This document shows positions 39,697-47,490 of a DNA stretch of 64,000 nucleotides, piece after piece; positions within the stretch are counted from its first letter, which is position 1, and each line of letters begins with the position of its first letter. A program made the position numbers and the translations under genes. Source of the stretch: Acidobacteriota bacterium (GTDB lineage Bacteria; Acidobacteriota; Terriglobia; Acidiferrales; UBA7541); the NCBI GenBank assembly GCA_013289855.1, contig JABCZD010000009.1:117535-181534 (forward strand). Direction: 5' to 3'. The notes beneath the pieces are model-generated. The model was not told where the DNA came from and ran no database searches. It was given only the letters and a program-made list of their open reading frames with translations.

Positions 39697-40977
39697 ATGA
39701 GTGAACGCGAAGTTCAGAATCAACCGCAGCACGGCGGGGTCGAAAAGAAGGGCCATCTTTTTCTGATCCTGATCATTGTAGCGCTCGCACTGGTGGTCCT
39801 CGGCGCGCTCACGCTCGTGCAGCGCCGCTCGCAATACCGCGCGCTGGCCGACGAAACCGAAACTCTAGCCGTGCCCACCGTCTCGGTCACCCACGCCACC
39901 ACGGAAGCCTCTCAGGAAGATCTGGTGCTACCCGGCGCCATGCAGTCCTACGTCGAATCGCCTATCTACGCGCGCACCAACGGCTATTTGAAGTCCTGGT
40001 ATCACGATATCGGCAGCCACGTAGCTAAAGGCGAATTGCTCGCGGAAATCGATACGCCGGAAGTGGATCAGCAGCTTTCCCAGGCTAAGGCCGACCTCAA
40101 CACCGCGCACGCCAATACCGATTTATCGCGAACCACCTCGAATCGCTACGTAGACCTGCTCAAAACCGATTCCGTCTCGCAACAGGAAGTCGACAATTTC
40201 ACCAGCGACTTTGCAGCAAAAACCGCCACCGAAAACTCCGCCCAGGCCAACGTCCGCAGGCTCGAGGATCTGGAATCCTTCAAACATGTTTACGCGCCCT
40301 TCAGCGGCGTGATCACCAAACGCAACGTGGACATCGGCAATTTGATCAACGCCGGAAACACCGGCGCCACCCAACTGCTTTTTGTGCTCTCGCAGATCGA
40401 TCCCATCCGCGTCTATGTCAACGTGCCGGAAGCCTACGCCCCGGCCATTCATACCGGACTCGGCGCCTACCTGGTGCTCACGCAATTCCCCGGCCGCCGC
40501 TTCGAAGGTAAAGTGGTGCGTACTGCAAATGCGATCGATCCAGCGTCGCGCACCCTCCTTACCGAAGTCGACGTGCCCAACAAAAGCGGCGAGTTATTGC
40601 CGGGCGGCTACGCGGAAGTGCATCTCGAGGTGAAAGTCACGGGTGCGCGCTTGCAGGTTCCTGTAAACGCTTTGCTTTTCCGCGCGGAGGGTTTGCGCGC
40701 CGTAACCGTCGACGCCGACCACAAGACCCATCTGGTCCCGCTGCAAATTGGCCGCGATTACGGCACCACCCTCGAAGTACTCCAGGGACTTTCCGCGCAG
40801 GATTGGATTGTCGTAAATCCCGCGGATTCCCTCGATGAAGGCCAGCACGTCAACGTGAAAGAGCTGCCGCAACCTGCGGCCGCGGGCTCGGCCGCACCGC
40901 CTGCGAACGGCAACGCTCCGGCGGGGAATAGCGGCGCTTCGAGCAAAGCCCCGGCGGGGAGTTCGAAGAAACCGTGA
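39697..40977 (+). CDS. RND efflux periplasmic adaptor (membrane fusion protein)
   Basis: A 426-residue protein with an N-terminal membrane anchor (LFLILIIVALALVVLGALTL). The lipoyl-like half-motifs (SPIYARTNGYLKSWYHDIGSHVAKGELLAEID and VYAPFSGVITKRNVDIG, described here only in outline) flank an alpha-helical hairpin. A beta-barrel domain (PIRVYVNVPEAYAP) and a Pro/Ala/Gly-rich tail follow. It bridges the inner-membrane pump and the outer-membrane channel. The ribosome site is GGAG. Its stop codon overlaps the start of the next gene (ATGATGA), so translation is coupled. Confidence 0.93.
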   Translation: MSEREVQNQPQHGGVEKKGHLFLILIIVALALVVLGALTLVQRRSQYRALADETETLAVPTVSVTHATTEASQEDLVLPGAMQSYVESPIYARTNGYLKSWYHDIGSHVAKGELLAEIDTPEVDQQLSQAKADLNTAHANTDLSRTTSNRYVDLLKTDSVSQQEVDNFTSDFAAKTATENSAQANVRRLEDLESFKHVYAPFSGVITKRNVDIGNLINAGNTGATQLLFVLSQIDPIRVYVNVPEAYAPAIHTGLGAYLVLTQFPGRRFEGKVVRTANAIDPASRTLLTEVDVPNKSGELLPGGYAEVHLEVKVTGARLQVPVNALLFRAEGLRAVTVDADHKTHLVPLQIGRDYGTTLEVLQGLSAQDWIVVNPADSLDEGQHVNVKELPQPAAAGSAAPPANGNAPAGNSGASSKAPAGSSKKP

Positions 40978-42482
40978 TGAGGCGCGTGTCCACAAGATAT
41001 TTGTCCCTATACGCTGCATCTCTCTCATGCGCGCTTGTGCTAAGTGCTGGCTGCACCGTCGGGCCAAATTACAATCGCCCGGCGGCGTCCGTCCCCGCAA
41101 AATGGGACACCACCGCGCCGTGGGTCGAAGCCGCGCCCATGGACAACTTGCCCAAGGGCGCCTGGTGGAGCGTCTTTCACGATGACAAGTTGAACGATCT
41201 GGAACAGCAGGCCCTCGATGCCAACCAGGATTTGAAAGTCTCCGTGGCCCGCCTGCAGCAGGCGCGCGCTTCCGCGGCCGTTCAAGTCTCCACTCTGTTT
41301 CCAACTTTCGGTCTGGTGCCCAACACCAACCAGCCCAGCGCCGAGCGTGTGCGCGAGAGTGCTGGCCGCGTGCTTAGTTCGTCGATCACCAGCAGTACCG
41401 CGTTCACGCAAAATACGTACGCGCTGCCTTTTGCCGTGAACTATGAAGTCGATCTCTTTGGCCAGCGCCGTCGCAGCATCGAATCCGCGCAAGCCTCGTA
41501 CCAGGCCAGTGCCGCGGATCTGGAAAACGTGCGTCTGGTCATTACTGCGGAACTGGCGGGCGAATACTTCACTCTGCGCCAGCAGGATACCGAGATCGGC
41601 ATCCTCAACCGCACCGTTGACGCGCTCGAAAAAGGTTTGGAGTTGGTCGAGGCTCGCCACAAAGGCGGCGTTGCTTCCGGCTTGGACGTGGCGCAGGAAG
41701 AAACTTTTCTGGATACTGCGCGCACGCAAGCCATCCTGCTGCAACAGCAGCGCAAACAATTTGAAGACGCTATTGCCGTGCTCATCGGCAAGCCCGCGCC
41801 GGATTTTCATCTTGGCGCCAATGAATTGAATTCCGAGCCGCCGCCTCTCGCTCTCGGCCTGCCCTCTGATTTGCTGGAGCGCCGCCCGGACATCGCCGAA
41901 GCCGAACGGCTTATGGCCGCCACCAACGCGCAGATCGGCGTCGCTAAAGCTGCGTACTATCCTTCGCTGAATTTGTTTGGCGCCACGGGATGGCAAACCT
42001 CGTCCATCGGCAGCCTGTTGAGCAGTTCCAGTATCTTTTGGGCCTTAGGCGCGAACGTGGCGCAAGACATTTTCAGCGGCGGGGCGCGCCGCGCCCAAGT
42101 GCAATTCGCCAGCGCCGGCTACGATGCCAACGTCGCCAGCTATCGCGGCACGGTGCTGAATGCCTTCCGCGAAGTGCAGGATAGCGTCACTGGCTTGACG
42201 GTGTTGCAGCAGGCCCAGCAAGCGCAGCAGAAGGCCGTGGACTCGGCGCGTCGCACGCTGGATATTTCCACGGACCGCTACAAAGGCGGACTCGTGAATT
42301 ATCTGGATGTTGTAACCGCGCAGCAGAATTTACTGGCCGACGAGCAGGAACTGGCCATCATCCGCGGGCAGCGCCTGGTGACCAGTGTTCTGCTGGTGAA
42401 AGCGCTGGGCGGCGGATGGGATTCTTCCAGTTTGTCGGCCGTCGCGGTGCACGCCAAGCTGAAAGATATCGTCACGCCCTGA
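40974..42482 (+). CDS. Outer-membrane efflux lipoprotein (NodT/OprM type)
   Basis: A 502-residue protein with lipobox LSAGC (about residues 23-27) and the NodT-type segment TVGPNYNRP right after it. Two TolC-type helical repeats follow (for example VNYEVDLFGQRRRSIESAQASYQ and LERRPDIAEAERLMAATNAQIGVAKAAYYP in outline). It forms the trimeric exit duct of the pump. The start overlaps the adaptor stop by four bases. With it the operon encodes a complete tripartite system. Confidence 0.95.
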   Translation: MMRRVSTRYLSLYAASLSCALVLSAGCTVGPNYNRPAASVPAKWDTTAPWVEAAPMDNLPKGAWWSVFHDDKLNDLEQQALDANQDLKVSVARLQQARASAAVQVSTLFPTFGLVPNTNQPSAERVRESAGRVLSSSITSSTAFTQNTYALPFAVNYEVDLFGQRRRSIESAQASYQASAADLENVRLVITAELAGEYFTLRQQDTEIGILNRTVDALEKGLELVEARHKGGVASGLDVAQEETFLDTARTQAILLQQQRKQFEDAIAVLIGKPAPDFHLGANELNSEPPPLALGLPSDLLERRPDIAEAERLMAATNAQIGVAKAAYYPSLNLFGATGWQTSSIGSLLSSSSIFWALGANVAQDIFSGGARRAQVQFASAGYDANVASYRGTVLNAFREVQDSVTGLTVLQQAQQAQQKAVDSARRTLDISTDRYKGGLVNYLDVVTAQQNLLADEQELAIIRGQRLVTSVLLVKALGGGWDSSSLSAVAVHAKLKDIVTP

Positions 42483-42529
42483 TTCGGTTTTTTCTGCCTT
42501 CCCGAAATAGATCTGATATCAAAAGAAGT

Positions 42530-42559
42530 GCGGCGTCCGCGATAAACACCGGACGCCGC
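42530..42559 (+). terminator. Hairpin after the RND operon, possible terminator
   Basis: GCGGCGTCCG and its exact reverse complement CGGACGCCGC enclose a 10-base loop, 48 bases after the last stop. There is no T-run, so it may act with Rho or protect the 3' end. Confidence 0.5.
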
Positions 42560-42718
42560 GAATCCTTCCACAGGTTGTTTGCGCAACGTCAAATCGACAA
42601 GTTGGTCGCAAGCTCGCGCGAACTCACTTGCCGAACTTAAGTTGCCGAAATTATTGCGTCTATTGCGTCGTCCCACGTGCGAACTTACGGATGAAGCCGC
42701 GCGCGCAAGCTGTTTGTG

Positions 42719-43054
42719 CTAACGGCGCTTCGCTTTCTTTACTGCCTTGCGCGCCACTTTCTTGGCTTTCTTCGCCTTTTTCCCTGCCGCCTTCTCAACT
42801 CGTTTCGCGCCTGCGGCTACCTTCTTCGCGCCCTTTGAGACTTTCCTGGCTACTTTGCGCGTAATTGCCTTGGCGCGGCGCTCCACCGACTTCGCCCGCG
42901 TAACCACTTTTCTTTGCGTCGCCGGACTCGGCGTCAGCGCTTCTTTTGCGGCATTTGCTTTCGCCGCGATATTCCCCAGCGTGGAGCCGATCGATTCCGC
43001 AACGCTGGTCAAAACTTCCTCAAACTGTTCGGGCTTGGTGGTGTCGGACGTCAT
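42719..43054 (-). CDS. Histone H1-like lysine/alanine-rich protein
   Basis: A 111-residue protein: an acidic-neutral N-terminus (about 1-40) followed by a tail made almost only of Lys, Ala, Arg and Val (KKAKKVARKAVKKAKRR). The layout matches bacterial histone H1-like and AlgP-like DNA-binding proteins, which compact DNA or regulate widely through a disordered basic tail. The ribosome site AAGGAG is eight bases before the ATG. It is monocistronic; two small membrane-protein genes follow on the same strand further on. Confidence 0.75.
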   Translation of the reverse strand: MTSDTTKPEQFEEVLTSVAESIGSTLGNIAAKANAAKEALTPSPATQRKVVTRAKSVERRAKAITRKVARKVSKGAKKVAAGAKRVEKAAGKKAKKAKKVARKAVKKAKRR

Positions 43055-43329
43055 TCTCAGGCTCCTTGTGAGGCAATTCGTGCTGTGAATTTATCGTATA
43101 TAAACAGCAATCTATGGAAACCGCAAGGCCCGGAATCGTACTTTCCCTGCCGACAGCGTCGAGTAACAGCGCCGTGGGCCTGCGGCGTGGCACCCTAAAA
43201 TACTCTCACGCCCGCCACAGTGCAAGCTGGTCTTGGCTCGGTGGAAGCGCTCGGGAACGTCCCTCACCGCCGCGCAACCCAGCGCGCAAGAACCCGCGAC
43301 TCAGCACCGTTGATCGCGCCGACCAATCG

Positions 43330-43548
43330 CTAGTTACGCGAACCGACGGCGATGAGCACGATGCCGCCCACCAGCGCCAATCCACCCACGATCGGCGGCA
43401 GTGGCACGGTTTCCTTCGTGTCTTTGGTGGCGTGAATGGGACCGAGGTCCACTACCTTTTCGCGCTTCGTGTAGGTAAAACCCTGGTACGCCAGCGCTAC
43501 GATGCCGAGAATTACCAAAACAATTCCAATCAGTGTTGCGGATTTCAT
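43330..43548 (-). CDS. Small membrane protein, DUF3185 family
   Basis: A 72-residue protein with two membrane helices (ATLIGIVLVILGIVALAYQG and PPIVGGLALVGGIVLIAVG) around a polar loop with KREKVVDLGPIHATKDTKE. This matches the DUF3185 family, small inner-membrane proteins of unknown role seen in Acidobacteria and Proteobacteria. AAGGAG lies ten bases before the ATG. Confidence 0.8.
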   Translation of the reverse strand: MKSATLIGIVLVILGIVALAYQGFTYTKREKVVDLGPIHATKDTKETVPLPPIVGGLALVGGIVLIAVGSRN

Positions 43549-43629
43549 TGCGATGCGGCTCCTTCTGGCCGCGAGTTTTACATGGGAAGCGAAATATCGA
43601 AAAATTCTACGCGACGAGTTATATCGCGG

Positions 43630-43785
43630 CTATATCGCTCGGCGCCCTTGAATTACGCGGATCAGAATCACGATGATGGCCACCACCAGCAAAATGTGGA
43701 TGAAGCCTCCGAGGGTATACGCGGTCACCAGGCCTAGCAGCCACAGAATCAACAGAATCACCGCGAGGGTCCAAAGCAAATCCAT
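43630..43785 (-). CDS. Small lmo0937-family membrane protein (51 residues)
   Basis: A very short gene: ATG at 43785, TAG at 43630-43632. The product has two hydrophobic helices (LLWTLAVILLILWLLGLVT and IHILLVVAIIVILIRVIQG) joined by AYTLGGF and ends in GRRAI. That WLLGLVTxYTxGGFIHILLV core is the hallmark of the lmo0937/DUF5670 family, common as a stress-associated small protein. AAGGAG seven bases upstream supports translation. Its size makes it easy to overlook. Confidence 0.85.
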   Translation of the reverse strand: MDLLWTLAVILLILWLLGLVTAYTLGGFIHILLVVAIIVILIRVIQGRRAI

Positions 43786-44027
43786 GGCAAGCTCCTTTTC
43801 CTTTTCAGAGAGGTCGGCAGCGGGAATGCGCCGGAATAATCTGCGACCTTTATGATCGGGAAGAGGTTAAACCCTGGCGGCAACGCTGCCCATCCGGGGA
43901 AGCGTGTAGTGCAGCACGCGGTTCGCGGTATACCGCACCGTTGGTCCGGTACCTCGCCGGTACTTTTGCTCGCTACGGCCGCTGCGGTTTTGGCATGCGC
44001 AATGACGGCTCGTTCTCTCACAGCTCC

Positions 44028-45236
44028 TTAGGCGTCGTCGCCGGTCATGACGAAGAGCGGCTTGCCCTCAAGATTGTCAAATTTCGGAGCCAGGCGCTCG
44101 GTGCTGTAATGCTCCGCGACGTTGACGACTTTCTTGGTAGCGGTGATCGTCTCGATCGGCACGTTGCCGTAACGGCCATTCTTCAGTACCACGAGACGCC
44201 CGGAAATATTTTTCAGCAATAGATCCAGCGCCATGTTGCCGTAAATCATCGGCGCGATGGCATCCATCGCGTCCGGCGCGCCGCAACGCACGAAGTAACC
44301 GAGCTTCTGGTTTACAACGTCGATTTTTTTGCCTTTGTTGAATTTAGCGGAGAGTTCTTTTACTTTTTCCGAAACCAGATCGCCGATGCCGCCCAGCTTT
44401 TTGTGTCCGAAGGCGTCCGCGGCTTCGCCTTCAAACACCATGTCGCCACCCTCGAACATCGCGCCTTCGGAAACCAGCACTGTGGAATAGTGGCTGGGAT
44501 TATTGCGGCGGTCTTCGACCATCAACTCTGTGAGCTGTTCGATATTGAATTTGTACTCGGGAATTACGCAGCGTTCGGCCACGCCGGCCATGGTCGGCAC
44601 CATGGCGGTGAATCCGGCGTAGCGGCCGAAAACTTCCAGCACCATGAAGCGCTCGTGCGAACCAGCCGAAGTGCGCAGGTTATTCACCAGCTCGATAGTG
44701 CGATTCACGCAGGTGCTGAAGCCGATGCAGTAGTCCGTGCCCGGAACGTCGTTGTCCATGGTCTTCGGGATGCAGACCACTTTGAAGCCTTCTTTGTGCA
44801 GCCGCACACCGTAGCTGAGCGTATCGTCGCCGCCAATGGGCACAAGATAGTCGATGCCGAGCCACGCCAAATTTTTCAGAACTTCCGGAGTTAGGTCGTT
44901 TTTCTCCGCGTTGTACGCGGCCTGATGGTGCGGCGGCACGCTGGATTTGCTCACGCGGCTGGGATTCGTTCGCGAAGAGTGCAGAAACGTGCCGCCGGTG
45001 CGTCCCGCGCGTTCCACCGCCTCTTTCGTCAGAATCTGGAAGTTGTCCGAATTGTCGTAGTCCTTGTCGCGCACCAGCTCCACGATTCCGGCCCAGCCGC
45101 GGCGCAATCCGATCACCTGATAGCCCTGCTGCAGCGCGCGGCGCGTGACGCCGCGAATCGCCGGGTTTAGTCCCGGCACGTCGCCGCCGCCGGTAAGAAT
45201 TCCGATAACGCCCTTCTTGGTGTTGATGTTCGCCAT
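44028..45236 (-). CDS. 6-phosphofructokinase, with pyrophosphate-dependent signature
   Basis: From the ATG at 45236 the protein has 402 residues, longer than the 320-residue ATP enzymes of the Escherichia coli type. The N-terminal GILTGGGDVPGLN, the substrate motif PKTMDNDVPGTD, and GSHERFMVLEVFGRYAGF are typical. Two positions that distinguish donors carry the pyrophosphate form: GGDD instead of GGDG, and Lys in PKTMDND where ATP enzymes have Gly. I therefore predict pyrophosphate-dependent, reversible conversion of fructose 6-phosphate to the 1,6-bisphosphate, although related group-III enzymes can have mixed specificity. The frame is open upstream of 45236 without family similarity. Confidence 0.9.
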   Translation of the reverse strand: MANINTKKGVIGILTGGGDVPGLNPAIRGVTRRALQQGYQVIGLRRGWAGIVELVRDKDYDNSDNFQILTKEAVERAGRTGGTFLHSSRTNPSRVSKSSVPPHHQAAYNAEKNDLTPEVLKNLAWLGIDYLVPIGGDDTLSYGVRLHKEGFKVVCIPKTMDNDVPGTDYCIGFSTCVNRTIELVNNLRTSAGSHERFMVLEVFGRYAGFTAMVPTMAGVAERCVIPEYKFNIEQLTELMVEDRRNNPSHYSTVLVSEGAMFEGGDMVFEGEAADAFGHKKLGGIGDLVSEKVKELSAKFNKGKKIDVVNQKLGYFVRCGAPDAMDAIAPMIYGNMALDLLLKNISGRLVVLKNGRYGNVPIETITATKKVVNVAEHYSTERLAPKFDNLEGKPLFVMTGDDA

Positions 45237-45420
45237 GAGTTGTTCGCCTCGCTGGGGCTGTTGTTGAGATAGTTGCAACCCGCAATTATCTACCGGGTGC
45301 GCAAGTTTAGAAAGCAAATCTCGAAGTTTGCAACGACACGAATACGCGTCCTTTCATCCATCACTAGCGTCGCTAGACTGCCCGATTTGCTCTGTCGCAA
45401 CGCGCACGCCGTAACAGCGG

Positions 45421-45445
45421 GCACAGGCAAGAGTGCCTGTGCTAC
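45421..45445 (-). repeat. REP-type palindromic element
   Basis: GCACAGGCA, loop AGAG, TGCCTGTGC, followed by CTAC (45442-45445), which is GTAG on the other strand. It lies between the phosphofructokinase and the DJ-1 gene, 10 bases after the latter's stop. Confidence 0.7.
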
Positions 45446-45454
45446 TAAGAACCG

Positions 45455-46036
45455 TCACAGCGCGATTTTCGTTCCGAGCACCGCTAGAAACTGTGCTAGC
45501 CATGCGGGATGCGCGGGCCACGCGGGAGCCGTGACCAAATTGCCGTCGGTGAGCGCGTCGGTGACCGCGAGCGACGCGAACATGCCGCCGGCGCTGGTGA
45601 CTTCCGGGCCGACCGCTGGGTACGCACTGCACTTTTTTCCCGCTAGCACGCCGGCCGCCGCCAGGATCTGCGGGCCGTGACAGAGCGTGGCGATGGGTTT
45701 TTTCGCGCTGGCAAAGTGGCGAACAATTTCCAGCACGCGCGGATTGAGCCGCAAATATTCCGGCGCACGGCCGCCGGGAATCACCAGCGCGTCGTAGTCC
45801 TCCGGTTTGACGACGTCGAAATCGGCGTTGAGGGCAAAATTGTGGCCGCGTTTTTCCGAGTAAGTCTGGTCGCCTTCAAAATCGTGAATGGCGGTGCGCA
45901 CGCTGTCGCCCGCCTTCTTGCCGGGACAAACCGCGTGCACGACGTGCCCAACCATCAGTAGCGCCTGAAACGGGACCATTACCTCGTAGTCTTCGACGTA
46001 ATCGCCGACGAGCATCAGGATGTTTTTCTTCGCCAT
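45455..46036 (-). CDS. DJ-1/PfpI-family protein
   Basis: The ATG at 46036, preceded by GGAGG, gives 193 residues. The flavodoxin-like fold carries the family nucleophile elbow in ATLCHGPQILAAAGVL and an N-terminal acidic residue segment (VEDYE) that pairs with the cysteine. Members include proteases, chaperones and glyoxalase or deglycase-type enzymes, so the exact activity is open. The additional upstream frame to 46114 lacks similarity. The gene stands alone and is followed by a REP hairpin. Confidence 0.92.
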   Translation of the reverse strand: MAKKNILMLVGDYVEDYEVMVPFQALLMVGHVVHAVCPGKKAGDSVRTAIHDFEGDQTYSEKRGHNFALNADFDVVKPEDYDALVIPGGRAPEYLRLNPRVLEIVRHFASAKKPIATLCHGPQILAAAGVLAGKKCSAYPAVGPEVTSAGGMFASLAVTDALTDGNLVTAPAWPAHPAWLAQFLAVLGTKIAL

Positions 46037-46621
46037 GAGCAGCCTCCAGAAAGGCAAAGCGTACCAGACAAAGCTTCGATTGGAGAAAAGCGGTCGGAGG
46101 GAGTGGGCCCCCACCCCCGGGGTGTTTGCGAAAGAGCAGGATTCTAAAGGGGTTAGAGGGGAAACTAATGAAAGAGTATGATTCCGTGGGAGTTATGCCG
46201 AACTGAAAAAAATTATTGGGAGTTGGGTCGGCCATACGTACATTTTCGTATCGTTGTGAGCGGTAAGGGTTTGCGCGGATGACAACTTGTATCGTGGTGA
46301 TTTTAGGGGACTTGGCAAAGTGGATTTTTGCGTTTTTTAGGTTTGTCAAATTGCTGATCAGGTGGGAGCAGTTGTCGCGCGAGGGTAGGGTGGGGCGGTT
46401 CAGTCGGGACGGCGCAGAGATGGTGGGGCGAGCTATCACGGACTATGCTAGCATGGGCAAGTTGGCGTGTCAAGCAATTAAATTACAGGTACTAGTTTCG
46501 AATGCAAAATGATAGTACTGGCCGCGGCGTTTAGCAACGTCGCTCTGCTATGCCTAGAGGCGCGCACGAGGCTGCGGTCAACAAGGCTTGACATGCGTTA
46601 CGTTACGCGTTACGGAGAAAA
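46037..46621. other. Long non-coding gap before the HigBA module
   Basis: This 585-base stretch is divergent between the DJ-1 gene and the HigB relic and has a marked G-over-C bias on the plus strand from about 46230 to 46460. A 77-residue frame (46279-46512) shows no protein-like features beyond a short hydrophobic start. The only regulatory signal I can support is the TTGACA/GTTACG cluster at 46588-46616. The gap may be degraded mobile DNA. Confidence 0.5.
46588..46616 (+). promoter_or_regulatory. Promoter/operator candidate of the HigBA module
   Basis: TTGACA (46588-46593) stands 17 bases before a weak -10 (TACGGA). Between and over it lie three GTTACG copies (46597, 46602 and 46609), a repetition expected of a site bound by the HigA antitoxin. 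The ribosome site GGAG follows directly. Confidence 0.45.
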
Positions 46622-46898
46622 GTGATACGGACGATCCGGCACAAGGGCTTACGACGGCTTTATGAGGACGATGATGCTCGGGGCGTCATCAGCGAGCATG
46701 CCGAAAAGTTGGGCGACGTTTTAGCGCGGCTCGACGCAGCTGCAGTGATTGCGATATGGACCTGCCGGGCTTTCGGTTGCACCCGCTGAAGGGTGAATTG
46801 AAGGGGCGTTGGGCGGTGACGGTGCAGGCGAATTGGCGAGTAATTTTTCAGGTCGTGGACGGCGATGCCTGGACGTTGATTATGTCGATTACCACTAG
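46622..46898 (+). pseudogene. higB: HigB-type toxin gene broken by two single-base deletions
   Basis: From GTG (46622, after GGAGAAAA) the frame reads IRTIRHKGLRRLYEDDD...LARLDAAAVIA, typical for the RelE/HigB mRNA interferase family, then stops at 46787. The remainder is present in other frames: DMDLPGFRLHPLKGELKGRW...NWRVIFQVVDGDA (shift at about 46753) and finally LDVDYVDYH plus stop (shift at about 46868). Adding back one base at each place gives 92 residues, exactly the normal HigB length and C-terminus. Both losses fall in short runs (GG and CCC), so sequencing error must be excluded. An intact HigA antitoxin gene follows after 12 bases. Confidence 0.85.
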
Positions 46899-46910
46899 GG
46901 AGGCAGGAGT

Positions 46911-47192
46911 ATGACGATGAAGAATCCGCCGCATCCGGGAGGCTTGGTGCTGCGGCAGTGTATTACGCCTTTGGGTTTGACGATTACGGACGCAGCGGCA
47001 GCGCTCGGCGTAACGCGCACTACGCTGTCCGAGTTGGTGAATGGTAAACGCGGGATTTCGCCGGAGATGGCGGTGCGCCTCTCCAAGGTTTTCGGGGGCA
47101 GCGCGGAGAGTTGGTTGACGCAGCAGGCGCAGTACGAACTCGCTCAGGTGGACGCGGAACGCATCAAGCTCAGGCGGTTGATGATGGCTTAG
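46911..47192 (+). CDS. higA: HigA-family antitoxin
   Basis: A 93-residue protein with the characteristic HigA opening (NPPHPGGLVLRQCITPLGLTITDAA), a helix-turn-helix (ALGVTRTTLSELVNGKRGISPEMAVRLSKVF) and the segment SAESWLTQQAQYELAQ. It binds its toxin and represses its own operon. Ribosome sites AGGGAGG and GGAG precede two in-frame ATGs (46911 and 46917). The toxin gene upstream is broken, so the antitoxin would be an orphan, unless those deletions are artefacts. Confidence 0.93.
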   Translation: MTMKNPPHPGGLVLRQCITPLGLTITDAAAALGVTRTTLSELVNGKRGISPEMAVRLSKVFGGSAESWLTQQAQYELAQVDAERIKLRRLMMA

Positions 47193-47254
47193 CCTAGTTC
47201 GAGCCGAGGTGTTTTCCACGCACTGTCGCAGAACTGCACTGTACCAGAGCAAGC

Positions 47255-47464
47255 TCAAGCCTTCGCGTATCGGTAATGTCCCTTAATCTGGCTGCTGAAA
47301 AACTTTCCTTGCGATGCAGCCTGCATCAGTTCAGCGTGAACGGCCTGCGGGACGTCGAAATACTGGTAGGTGTTACCGTCCTCAAATTCGATTTCTAGCG
47401 TCGAGGACTGTGGATCATGTCCAATCGATTTGATGCTACTGGAAGAAACTGGAACTCTATTCAA
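47255..47464 (-). CDS. Small KTSC-domain protein
   Basis: A 69-residue protein consisting of one KTSC domain: SSSIKSIGHDPQSSTLEIEFEDGNTYQYFDVP and YAKA at the end. The domain is known as a stand-alone protein and as a C-terminal appendix of some lysyl-tRNA synthetases; its role is unclear. The start is TTG, supported by a strong GGAGG site seven bases upstream. It lies 26 bases downstream of the HerA gene on the same strand, so it is probably the last gene of the SIR2-HerA operon. Confidence 0.82.
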   Translation of the reverse strand: MNRVPVSSSSIKSIGHDPQSSTLEIEFEDGNTYQYFDVPQAVHAELMQAASQGKFFSSQIKGHYRYAKA

Positions 47465-47490
47465 TTTTTAGCCTCCTTCTCAGCGTTCTT

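Noticed and set aside
46279..46512. A 77-residue plus-strand frame in the gap before HigBA
   Set aside because: Only a short hydrophobic start; the rest is biased composition with no ribosome site and no family resemblance.
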